Positions 48,449 to 60,434 of a stretch of 64,000 nucleotides of DNA are shown here, piece by piece; position 1 is the stretch's first letter; every line of letters starts with the position of its first letter. The position numbers were made by a program, and so were the translations under genes. This DNA comes from Lycocorax pyrrhopterus obiensis. Taxonomy: Eukaryota; Chordata; Aves; Passeriformes; Paradisaeidae. The stretch covers positions 104,080,047-104,144,046 of the forward strand of contig JACSVZ010000002.1 of NCBI GenBank assembly GCA_014706295.1, given 5' to 3'. The notes beneath the pieces are model-generated. The model was given only the letters and a program-made list of their open reading frames with translations. It was not told the origin of the DNA and did no database searches.

Positions 48449-51400
48449 GGATTAAGCCCTGGAATAGCAAAAAAAATAAAACAAATCTTGAGAAATAGGA
48501 AGAAATGCTATCTGTTCATTTCTGTCACCTCCAAATTAGTAAAAAATATTGGTATTCATCAACAGCTATAAAAATAGGTTCCCTTGGTGTTATCCTCTTC
48601 CTGGCTATCCCTGGTCAGCACTCTCTTGCAGTGAACTGCAGAGGATTTTAGCGAGCGGTGGGTACTCCATTATCCTTACTATCCCAATAGTAAGTGCGCA
48701 GTTGTGGCATGATAGGATTTTTGCCTACTAACTTGCTATCATTTCTTTCTTTCTCGTGGGTATTGTGATGCTACCAAGGTGAGTTATTTCTCCCCTTAGA
48801 AATGCAAGACCATTTCCAGAAATGCTTGTGCTGTTGTGTTTGGTGGGGCAGCATGGAGGGAAGAGAGGACCGGCAGCGTGGAAGTGGTAGGAGGAGATTT
48901 CACCACAAGAGGAGGAGTCAGGGTAGTTCCACCCTTAGGAACCTACCATAACTGCCTTATGCCTCAGGAAAACAACATTGCTGTGGTCAGGGAGGTATCC
49001 CAAATATCTGCAGTACAGAAGAAGAGCCTTGACTAAAGGGAGAATGGGGTCATGAAGCCATAGCATTGACACTGGTGAGAGCTGTAATTCAGTAGTGTCC
49101 CAATCCAAGCATCCTTCTTTGTCCATACTATTTTGGAGCCCAGACGTCCTCCCATACCCTCCTCATCTTTCCCAGCATCATGGGGCAGCTCAGGGAGGAT
49201 CTAGGCTAACCTGGTTTCCATACATCCCTGCACCAGCATACATGCTGTTTGACTGCAGGTGCTCATGCTGTTGTGTGCCCTAAAAGGTTTATTTCCCCTT
49301 CTTCAGAAAACCTGACTCAGTGTATTTCCACCTCTACAGTCTCTGCTGCATTTCCAGGCAGCCTCTGGAGGGAGCGGGAGCCTCGTGCCTTCAGCAGTGT
49401 TGGCTGCTTCCTCACCTGGCACTGGCCTCCTCCAGACAGAAAGGTGACCTGCACGTCTTTTAAAGACTCCAAACCCAGTGGACAGCTGGGTCAGCATTTC
49501 AAGGGAAGCACTCTTGGCTCTTGGGGCCAAAATGCAGCTGAGTAGATCAAGCTCCTGCCTGACCAGTAGGAAATGTTACTCCTGCTGTCTCAGTTGGTGT
49601 TCTCTCTTGGCCCTGTGTTCTTGCTGGTAAAAGAAGGCAGGGGGGAATCCCAAGGCAAGAGCCAAGTTTTATTACACAAACCTTGATAAAAGGTAGTTTT
49701 GAAAGAAGTCCTGTTTGTCCACTGGCTGGCACTGTAGAAATGCCAGTGCTGCTCCTGTACAGCCTGCTGGTGTGGGCAGAGATAAAAACAGCAGTGGGGG
49801 TTTTGTTTCAGGAGTCATAGTGCAAGAGCAGTTGTGTTAATATTTTGTGACTGGAGAAGTCCCTGTATGCTCCATGGACATGAGACATGGAGGACCATGA
49901 GTCAAGTACCTTTGACTCCATCATTTCGAATTGGGAAGGCTTGTTTGGAGCAAAATGTGCTCGAAGGGGCAGAAGGCTAAAGTATAACTGGTTTGTGAAA
50001 AATGTGGCTAGCAGTCAGTCACTGCTGGCAGCTGGGAACATGTGTTGGTCAGCATTTGGCAGGCAAAAGCTTCACCAAGCTGCTTTCCTAGAGTTCAGCC
50101 GAGGAGTTTATTATTAGCTGCCTTGTTGCTGGAGCCTGTAGTTTGGTTCAAAGAAGGAAGAGCTCAGCAGAAGGAGGGAAGGAGAGAGGCATTCTCCAAC
50201 AATCTCATTTTGGGGAAGAAGTTTTTGAAAAGAGGACTGAATACGCACTGTCTTGCACCACTTCCCCTTTTTCTGAATCACTCTGTCCTTCCTTTTCAAA
50301 TCAGTTAATTTCTGAGAATTTGTCAAGCTACTGTATTTTTTAGTCAATAGAACATTAACTGGTCATATTAAGCCAAACATACTAAGCATAACACACTATC
50401 ATATTAAAGAACAATGAATACAGATGCAGACAACTCCTAGGAAAATACCCATCAGATTTTTTCTCCTTTGAGCTTGGGACAGATTTGCTGCAGGGGGTCA
50501 GTGACAATGAGGAAAACAGTTTTTCCAGCTCACTGATGGTGTTTACTTCTTTCCAATGGATGCTGCAGATGTGCAGGGATGCTGCCAGAAGTTGCTCAGC
50601 TGCAGTGCCTCCAGATTGCTGCACTGAAAAAGTGAGGAAGCGTGTTTCTTATCCCAGTTACTTCATCTTTAACCCCATTTCTCAGGCTGTTTTAAAGTTA
50701 ACTGCTCCAGATGGCAAGCTAAGCCTCTCCACTGGTTTTCCTCTACCAGATTGTCATCAATGTTAACTCTTTCATCAATCTATGTCACTGGTTTGCACCA
50801 CCCCATGCACAACTCACTTTGGGAAAGAATGAATGAGGAAAGGGCAAAACTTCCTTTCCAATATGATACACTTTGGGGATGCTAAATCTCAGGCATGAGA
50901 GCTCAGACTAGTTTCTAGATGGCAGACAGAAGGATGAGATCTCTTTCTGGCAGGGTTTGATTCTTTCCTCTGAGATTCGGGCTCCAGGTATCTCCACAGG
51001 CAAGGGAATTGAAGGGATCAAATGGACTCCAAGGCAGGAGATCTGATCTTCCTAACTCATGGCATTCTGAGGTAATAGATGTAGAATTCATTGTGCATTT
51101 TGTTTCTTTATGTTAATGTTTAAGAACTTAAGATCTGCACTTTAATAAGTAGAGTCTTTTAAGTAGAAATTTCACCATGAAATTACTGATTGCATAATTT
51201 GAAGCTCCAGTACAATATGGAATTGCTGAAAGCAGAGGAGATGGTCTTTGAACTGTTGCGAAGCACACTTGTGGTATTTTAGAAAACAGACTTCAAAGAC
51301 ATGAGCTGAAAGCCCTGCTGATGAAGAGAAGCTTTCCAAGGAATCAGAAGATAGGACCAGTACACTGTAGATAAGTGGAAGACTAAACACCTTGTGTAAG

Positions 51401-54400
51401 ATAATTACCCTTTGCCCTTGGCAAACACAGCCAGAATTGCAGACTGTGAGCCTTTTCTCCATAGAAACACCCATCTTGGTCACCTCCATGCTCTAGACAG
51501 TGAGTCAGGATACTCCTCACCTTCACCTCCCCTCTTCCCAGCTGAACTGTTGGTAGGAGACAGTCTCTCATGTCCCCAGGGAGGTCCAGTGCACACCAAG
51601 GCACTGGTCCTCCAGCCTTCTCCACACCCCTTAGGTCAAGAGCTGACAGAGAAAGAGGGATAAAAATTACCAGGGGGCCCCCTGAAGGAAGGCAGGTACT
51701 TCTTTAGGTATCTTTTGTAGGGTATATGACTGGGTCAGGATACCCCTTCCGTGCAGTTACAACAATCTAGCTCCTAAGTATGATTCCAGGTGTAAGAATC
51801 AAGTCTAAGAATTTCTGGACCAGGAATGGATGAATCATCCTGCCATGCAGTAATGAAATCAGTTATACTAAAAAAAGGTGAGGGGAAAAAAAATTGGTTT
51901 AAAAACATATTTGTAAAATTATTTTTTTCCCTGATGAGAGGCTTGGGAGCAGCTGAACTAGATCCATTTAACTGTTTTCTCACCATGCACTGTTTATAGC
52001 CTTTTATACAGTAAGAAGCTATATATTATTTCTTCACCTTTGATAAAATACAACTAGGGAGTTTTAGGAGTGTACAACTGATAAAAGCCATGTGAATAGG
52101 TTACAGCAAAAATGAAAACTTTAAGATACAAAGCTTTATCAGAAAAGGGTTTTTTGAAAAGTGTAGGGGAGTTTGTGCCTATAAATAACTGTTCAAACAT
52201 GACCAAAATTCATGGTTCACAATTTTGCGATAGTTCAGGAGTAGCATTTGTTCATTAACACAGACAGAATAATTTTAGCCCTTGTCTCTGGATAAATCCA
52301 GGCTATTGTTCACATCTCTAATAGGAAGCACCAAAAAAATGCCTGGCATCAGCCTGGTGGTGTGCTATATCCCCACAAACCTTAAGCCGCTTTGAAAAAA
52401 AAAGAAAATTCTAAGCTTTAGGAATTTGTCAACTTTTCTTTATGGTTTGTAAACGACCAGTGAGGGATTTCAGGTGCCACAACCACATACCTCCCTGGGG
52501 ATTCTTTCACATGTATGCCTGCAGTGTGTAATCATATGGCTCAATAAAAAGCCACAGGGTCACTCATACTCACAAAGCCAGAGGAAAGTCCAGCACATTG
52601 CTTCCAGTTCACTGATCTGGCCATGTGTGACAGATGAGGATTTTGCCTGCGTGTGTCCTGAAGTATGAAATCCCCACTGAATGGTGGTGCCCGTGTGGCT
52701 GTTCATTTTAGGCCAAGAAATTTCATTTGGAGTGACCCTTTTAATTGCCATGGCCAGTACGGTGTAAGGGGGCCGAGCCTGCCCTCTCCTCAGGTGAGCC
52801 CTGAGCAGCTGAGAGAATCCAGCACCCTCAGGGGTCCTGGGTTTGTGCTGGGGCTTCAGTCCCAGCATCAGGGGCTGTGTGGGGAGGGACCACCTATGTA
52901 CAGTTTCTTTGTCTTTCTTTCCTTTTCCAGTACGCACTCCCAGTACTGGAGCAGTTGGCAGGGAACTGAAGTCTGAATAAATAAATAAAGAATGCTGGCA
53001 TGTATGCAGTATTGCCATTGCAGAGGAACGTGCTCAGGAGCTGTCAAGGTGCCCCTGTGCCATCAGCATGTCCCTTCTCTGTCAGTACCTTCAGCCTTTT
53101 GCAATGTAATGGCATGTGTGATAAATGGAATATACAAACAACAAATTAGAAACTGCCTATCTTCATAAAGATGGAGAATAGTTGGTGGACCCTGAGAAAT
53201 CCATCAGTGTCAGGCAGTAACAGCAAGATCCAAAAAGTTGTCAGGTCTATGTGTCCTGTGCTAACTTAGGAGCTGAAAGAGCCAAGACGTTCGGGTCTGT
53301 GGGTTTGAGGCCACCCCTCTCCAACCTGTCCTGCTGTGCCTGGCTAAAGGCACTTCTAATCCAAGCCCATAAAGAGGCCTCTTAGCAGTGCTGTGGGGAC
53401 TAAAGTCATTCCAGCTGTGTGTTGTTATGTAGGCAATCTATTTTCTCTTAGTTACGGGTTTTTCCTATTTAGTACAATTAAAATTCTTGACATGCTTCTT
53501 CATATATTGCATTGGCATGCTTGGAGCAATACCTGTTTGATCAATCTCTGTCTTTTACAGGGGTGAATTGAAAGGCAATGTGGTCACCACGATGTGTGAA
53601 TTTTGCTCTGTCTTTTTCATTAGAGCTATAAAATAGGTGTGTGGGCTGAACAGCACGTTGTATTTACGAATGGAATGAAAAACATTCACTACACTGTAAG
53701 CGACACCTGGGGATTTTGTTTTTATTTCCCTGTAAACTAGCTAGACAAATAATGATGTTTGGTAACATCAGCTTTCTGCCAGAACACCTAAGCTGCATTG
53801 TGGGCTGTTCAACTTCATAGCAAAATTACCTGTGAAATTACTGTCTTGGAAGGAAACTGAGCACTGAGTTTTCAGCACTTGGTATCATTATATTTCCATG
53901 CAAAGGAGTAACACAGGAAAACTGTGGCAGAAATGAAAACTTCAGATATGAAGACATCATGAGATGGAAGGAAAAAATAGTTGAAAATACCCATTAGTGA
54001 ACTCTCCTAGCACTGCCGTGGGATTGTAGAATGTACCAGCATTACTCCTGAGCTCCTCTTGAGCTTTATTCCAAATACAAGTCTGCATTTGTTGCCAGCT
54101 GCTACTATACTCTGCTCTTACTGCATGCTGTTAGCTCTATCCTTGCAAGTGCTCAAATGTGTCCAATTGATCTTTGGCTTTTCTGTACCTTCTTCACAAT
54201 GATTTCCCATCGGAAAGCAACACAGGGACACTGGTCTTACCATGAGAAAAGGGGTGCCGTATTCCCATGAGTATTTTGTTGGACAAACCTAACAACACAC
54301 ACAAATTAAACACATACCTGTCATGTGCTGCTTACTTTGATATTCTGGATTCTTTTTATTTCTTAGGAATTTCCTCAACCCATACTGTAGCTCTGTGTGT

Positions 54401-54499
54401 GGTTGGTGCCTGGTTTCCCGTGCTCCCAGGGCTAGCCACTGCAAGGAAGGCGTGAAACGTAAGCTTCACCCAGACCTAAATATCTCTGCTGTCCTCCAC

Positions 54500-54853
54500 T
54501 GTTGTATAATGTATTTAAACCCTGTTGGTATGCACTAGCCAAAGTCCCACTCAAGACCAGGATCCACACCAGGATCCAATTATTAATTAAGACCACCTCA
54601 ACCTAAAGTACTCATTAACCTCCTACAAACAGCTGTGGCTGTAGGGCGGGCACAAGCCCTATAAATCAAGCCCTGGGAGGAGCCAAAGGTCTAGGGGGTT
54701 GTTCTTGGTTGCTGTGTGCTGTTGGAGCTCTGCGCTGAGAAATCACAATCCAAGGATCAGAAGACTGCGAGCTCTGGCACACTCCACCATCACACTCAGC
54801 AGCCCTGAGCCTGGCCAGTGTCTTGGCAAAGTAACATTCTGAATGCGACAACA
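54500..54853 (+). mobile_element. LTR-like element (possible old solo LTR)
   Basis: This 354-bp unit begins TGTTGT and ends ACAACA, a 6-bp inverted repeat with TG/CA ends. It contains a GC box GGGCGGG (54644-54650) followed by a TATA-like TATAAAT (54660-54666), a promoter arrangement seen in LTRs. Against this, no AATAAA is present and the flanks match only loosely (CCAC versus TCAC), so the insertion is old or the call is wrong. A cellular promoter-like sequence is the main alternative. Confidence 0.4.
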
Positions 54854-57466
54854 TCACGTTGTTGTACTTGACGAATTTCTTGATAATTTTCAGAGAGAAA
54901 ATTTTCTGTCTGAAGATTGACTTCCATATGAAATCTAATTATAGGACATAGGGTAGGAGTCATATCAGCTAATTTTAGGGATCTGAGGCAACTACCTCTT
55001 TAAAGACACCTGTCCTTAAAATGGCAATAGCAAGGAGAGGCCAATGCTGCATGAAAGGACTTCCATGCTGAGCAAGAGCATCACCATCCTGATCATTTTG
55101 AGTTATACATAGATAATATTGTCAGCTCCAGATCTCTGTATTATGTCCTATAAAAAAGCTGGGGAAAGCCTATAAAAGGCTAAAGAAGCCTGTGAGAGAG
55201 AACAGTGTAAGGGATAGCACAAATGAAGAATGGGGGAAGTGGCTGATTTGTCCTGTTACAAACACTAACAAGGACACAGTATGTTGCTTCGCCAAGTCAA
55301 AACCGATTCAAACTCCACTGTGCTTCACTACAAAAGATTAGCCAAAATAAAGCCTTAAAATTAAAATTTTACCCAGTCTCAATTAGCCTTCTGTACATGG
55401 GTAAACCTTAGGTGAAGCAGCCAAGAGCCAAGAAATTTCCATTTGTCCTGTTCCAGCCTGGGTAAATGAGTGGGCTGAGACTCTGGAAAGCGGAGAGAGG
55501 TCGGGAGAGAGGCATGTGCAGGAAGGAGCCTTGCTCAGCGCCCGGAGCCGGCACGGACAAGAGTTGCGCAATGGGTGTGTGGAGAGGTTTGTGTCCTGCA
55601 GATACTTTTCAGCTCAGTCAGGAAATCATCTGGAAAATCCACCCACTCAGCCAGAGAGAGAGATTGATGCCTTAAATAAATAAAACGTGAATGTGTTTTC
55701 GTGATTCAGCTTGTGACTCTTAATGGAGGCAGCTGAAGTTTCTGTAGTAGATGGAGTGCGAGACCCAGGGATCCACTTCTCTTCAGCCCAACTGAGGCTC
55801 GGAAGGAGATTTTGTATTTAAAGTTGTGTGCAGACATTCAGGCCTGACATAGCAAAACTTCGTGTCTTCTCTGGCAGCCGTTTCATAATGCCACAAAGAT
55901 GCAGACCAGAATTGTTTTCCTTTAAAGACATCTGGGCACAAGGGTCTGCTTAACAGGGCTTCACTGCATATTTTTCAAAACCTGAAATTTTAAATATTTG
56001 GAAAATGCTTATTGATTTGCAGATGGAAGATGGAAAATTCTACCAAATTTTATATTTTGAATTAGTCCAGGAATGGATATGGAAGCTTTTACTTGCCAGG
56101 CTTGTTATGGTTCATACACCCTCTATTTGGTAGTGTTCTATGCAGAAAAAATACTTGCCTTTTACGTTTTGTTAGGGGGTTAAGGTATGATTTCAGACCA
56201 TCTGTGTGTGTAGTGTCAACTGTTGACTGAAAGATTCCTTACATATATTTCTGATTTATCGTATGATAGAGGACAGTCTGGTTACAAGAAATAATAATAC
56301 ATAGTGCCAAAGGATATTTTTCTTCCTTCTTCCTTTGTCTCTAGAAGTTAATTGCTTCAGGTGGAAATCTGGTGTATAATGCCTCACATAATTGGTGATT
56401 TCGTTTTAAATCTGATCTGTAAGCCTTAAGTTTGGACTGGGAGAGATCTTGTCCTTAATTAAGACTTTGCACAGTCTGAAGCCAGATTAATCCAAACACA
56501 CACTGTCCAGGTTTCAGCACAGCATCTGTGCACAGCTAAGTTCACTTGTCCCCAGAAGTTACTATGTGCTTGTATGCACAGATGTTTATGTTTAAACCTA
56601 TGTGCTTTGTGTGAATACATGCAAACTGGATTTGGTTCAGTGTGTAGGACTACCTAACAGCACAACTTCAAAAACAGATCTGTAGGACTACATTGCATGT
56701 AGGTTCCATCTGGAAATTTGTGCTCCAAACATTGTTTCCTAGGTCTGGAAAGCGAAAAATCTGAGAGGTGGTTCTCGTGCTCACTGTATTCCAAGGCCCC
56801 AGTCACAAGTCTTCTGGCTGCCTGAAACAAAATAACTTGTCTCCTTAAGAAAACAGGTTTCTTCTTGTTTAATGATACTACATGTTTAACCTCTTCTGCA
56901 AATTTATAAAAATGACCATATGCAGATTTCAGTGTTGCACAAAATTTCTTTACTCCAAGTGCCTTGCAGAAAGCAGCAGCATAGCTTGGTTTTAAGAGGA
57001 GGCAAACAAACCAACATAATGTTCTTCTGCTCATTACAGAGAAGCTGAAAAAGCTTTCCAGAATATTGACAATTTTATATATAAAATACCTGTTTAAATG
57101 GTTAATCAAGGTTATCTAAAATTAGGGGAAAATTTGGGGGACTCAAAGTAAAGACTTTGGTATGTGTGAGGGTCTGGATTAGCTGAAATACTGCAAGAGG
57201 AAGAAGGAGTAAACATGTCTTCATTGTCTTTCTCTTGCCTCATCAAAGAGAACCAAAGTAAAGATCGTTTTTCAGAGACCTGTCATTCAACCCTCCTTTG
57301 CTCCATTTCTGCTGGTCTCAGATCAGAACCATCCTTTCTGCAAGGTCCAAAGCAGCACATGACGCCACATCTGTGAAAGATCTCTGTGCTTTGTGTGGTG
57401 TTCACAGCTCAAGTTCATCAAGGTTCAGAAAACTGCAGGCTCTGTGGAGATGCTGGTTTGTGGTGC

Positions 57467-58045
57467 TGTACTAGTTTGAAAACAGACCAGTGGGAGGCAC
57501 CAAGTCAGAATAACAATTTATTAGGGAAATTAAAAATAAAGGCAAGAAAAACCCCAGTGGGCTAAACTAACAGAGTCAGAATACAACCTGGCACCCTGTT
57601 AATCAGGGTGGCGTGAGCAGTCCGATGAGATGGTGGCTGTAGTCCTCCTGAAGTGATGGATGTGGCTCTGTCGAAGCAGTGGTCCGGTAGAAAGGTCTGC
57701 TCCTCCTCAGAAAGTCCAGTGGTGACTATGCAGCTCCTGTCCTCTGGGAATCCAGTGGGAAGGATGCCCGTGGTGTTCAGAGTCCCAGATTATATCCAAG
57801 ATGGAACGCTTGGTTCCTCCCTCTGGGCGGAGCATCTCACAATGGAATGATGAGTCATGAGGCCAGGTGCTGACGGGCTCATTAACAGAAGATAGTCCGG
57901 AGGGAGTTATCTCTGAGTCGTGCAGCAGGGCATTGATGGGCCATTAACAGAAAGATAGTCCGGAGGGAGGAGGCCAGGAAACACCGCCCCACCTGGTTTC
58001 AACAGCTCATGAGGATGGTAATAGAATACACTGCAACCCAGGACA
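57467..58045 (-). mobile_element. Solo retroviral LTR with 5-bp target duplication
   Basis: On the minus strand the unit reads TGTCC...TACA, with TG/CA ends, and is 579 bp long. It is flanked by a perfect 5-bp direct repeat GGTGC (57462-57466 and 58046-58050), which marks insertion; 5 bp is typical of ERVL-type elements. In the minus orientation it has a TATA-like ATAT/TATAAT at about 57789-57794 and a poly(A) signal AATAAA (plus-strand positions 57517-57522). A perfect AP-1 site TGAGTCA lies at 57851-57857. The U3 part carries a 27/28-nt direct repeat (57880-57906 and 57942-57969). No internal retroviral genes follow, so it is a solo LTR left by recombination, antisense to COLEC12 in intron 2. 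Confidence 0.88.
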
Positions 58046-60421
58046 GGTGCCATGGTCTGCTTTTGCTTTTTAAGATGTAATAGGAGCAAGGCAGAGGTGG
58101 CTCCTGTCCTTCTCATGTTTAGCTGTAAGTCTGTCCATTTTTCCCACTACCGACATGGGTTAGGTCTGAAGTAGTCCAGCAGAAGGTAAAAAGCTCATCT
58201 CAGTACTGAGCCCACCGAGAGGATGCAGGAGGGAAATTTGGTAGCTGCAGGAAACGCCTGCCCTTGTCAGAGGGCGATCAGCACCCCATAAACCCCGTAA
58301 ACTTCACAGCTCGCCTCTTGCTTCAGCAGGCCTTGACTCTGGGCCAGGAGCAGATGAAGACACAGCATGAGTTTGAACCCCTTTGCCCAGCATGTTACCA
58401 CCGTGCGTGCTGACCCACAGGACGAGAGGGTGCTGGCTGGGGCCCACCTCTGCAGCAACAGCCACATCTGCTCCTCTGCTGCAGCTCTGACCCCTGAGAA
58501 ACTCGTATTCTTGGCAAGCTGCTGTGTGAAATACAGCATGGCGAAGCTGTTTTTATTCTCAGTTGTCTTGCAAAAGGTTACTGTGAGTAGTTCTGTGCTT
58601 TAATAAAAAGAAATAGAGCTGTGTTCTTCACAACAAGCCCTTTTTATTACACTTGGTTTGAATAGAAATTGGCCTCTAATCGTGTCTCCAATGGAAAGAA
58701 GACCCCTTATGAAAGCCTTTCATTTACTACAGAGAATGAACTTTCCCATGCATGGAACCAGATTACCAAAACAAACCCAGAAAATAAGCAAAAGAGCTAC
58801 CAAGAGTATGTATATGTCCAGTGGGTGTTCAAGGTGACTTAGAAGACATTAAGTGGAAGTGTCTTTGTAAAAGGAAGCAGAACAGCTGACTGTGAAATTA
58901 GAAAGCATCTTATGTCAAAGGAATACTTAGATCACTGTAGCCTTCTTCATTTTGAGCCTGGTGATTGTGCTGATGTGGCACTACAATAATTTATTTTATT
59001 TTTCTCCCTTCTGGGAGGTTTCTAAAACAATATTTTAAAAAGAAAAATAAATAAAGTCTAATGTCTTTTCAGTTGTTCTTCTGGGAAGACTTGTGGTGAG
59101 TTAAAAGAAAATACTTGGTGAAGCTGTGAATGGGAGACATTTCCAGGGTGGGTGTGTTTTGAGGTTTGTTTGGGTTTTTATAACACTCTACTCCTATGTC
59201 TTTTTATTTTTAATAGTTTTCATAAGCTTTTAATACAGGGGAAATGAAATTAAGAAACTCTTCCTTATTCCACCAGTTAGGGGAGCTTTGCAGGAGGACA
59301 TGTTCTGGGACTATTACCCCCTTTGCAGTCCTACTGAAAGGAAGCCGTGATATCATCTTAGTCCTGCAATGTTCACTCAAATTCCCAGCAAGGGTTTTGT
59401 GGCAGGCACTTGTCTGTCCTTTTGCTATCAGATTTGTATGTGAAAAGGATTCATAGCCTCCAGTGACCATGTTTCACCTTTCAAGATTCCAGAACATCAG
59501 AGTTCCCAGAGGGGACCAAAGATAGTGCTGTGCTCATTATGATCTCATGAGAAATGTCCTTTTTCCCCAAAGACCTTCAGTTTGGAGATTGTGTATCTTG
59601 TTCTCCTGCTCCCCCACGCTGAGCAACACTTCCCATCACAGGTAGGACTTGTTCCTAAAGCATCCTGGCATGAAGTGGAAAAACACCACCTGAAATCAAA
59701 TCAGTACTTGAGAGAATCAGTAATGTGTTCATATAATTTCCTTTGAGCTTTTTTAAACAAAGTACGGTCCTGCAGAGTTGACTGGTTTTATGAAAGACAT
59801 CCTCTCTCCGATGGACACATTGCATCAACTCAGCCACCAAAACTAAGCAGGTGAGGGCACAACTGGTTTTTTGGCACTGGAGTTACTAAAGCTGCATGAA
59901 GTCAGATGGGGTTTTCCTCCTGTCCTGTGCTGGAAGTGCAGTGGTGAGAGCAAAAACAGGAGAGCCAAGCTGAGGGTGACGGACACGCTCTGCGGCTGTG
60001 GGGAGGCAAAGCCACAGAGAGCTGGCAGGGAACAAGAGGGAGGGGGTCATCCCAAAACTCAGCCAAGGGACTCCGTCGTCGTTGCAGTCTGGTTACTCGT
60101 ATTTGACTGCGGCTCAGCAGGGTTCATATTTCTGTGCCCATTCATAAGAAGCAGTGTCCCTTTGGACCTCTCTGACCGGTGCCTGTTGGGGCCATTACTC
60201 TGCTGCCTTGATTTGCTTTCTTTTTTATGTACCAGGCTTGACTTCACCAGAGCAGAGCATGCCACAAAGGCATGTTTCAGGACAGGGTTAAAACCATCTG
60301 CAGTCGGGAAGCCAGCAGGGTCCCCAGGGAGGGTGTTAAACCTGGGGAGTGCTGATCTGTTTCCTGCCTTTGTTATGATTTCTGCCATGTAACCCAATCT
60401 CGCCCACCAACCAGCCCGGCC

Positions 60422-60434
60422 AGCTGAGTCAGCA
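60422..60434 (+). promoter_or_regulatory. Near-consensus Maf recognition site (T-MARE)
   Basis: AGCTGAGTCAGCA matches the Maf recognition consensus TGCTGAGTCAGCA at 12 of 13 positions and contains a full AP-1 core. It lies in a small CG-richer patch of intron 2. Maf, NRF2-small Maf, BACH and AP-1 dimers can bind such a sequence. Function is inferred from the motif only. Confidence 0.45.

Noticed and set aside
55150..55180. TATAAAA-like boxes (CCTATAAAAAAG, CCTATAAAAGG) suggesting another LTR promoter
   Set aside because: No TG/CA ends, poly(A) signal arrangement or target duplication could be found around them.
56654..57109. 151-codon minus-strand frame in intron 2
   Set aside because: It begins at a non-ATG codon, shows no recognisable motif, and has no promoter or splice context; chance is the simpler reading.
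59871..60392. 173-codon plus-strand frame in intron 2
   Set aside because: It lies in a GC-richer patch, has no domain pattern or splice partners, and sits within an intron.
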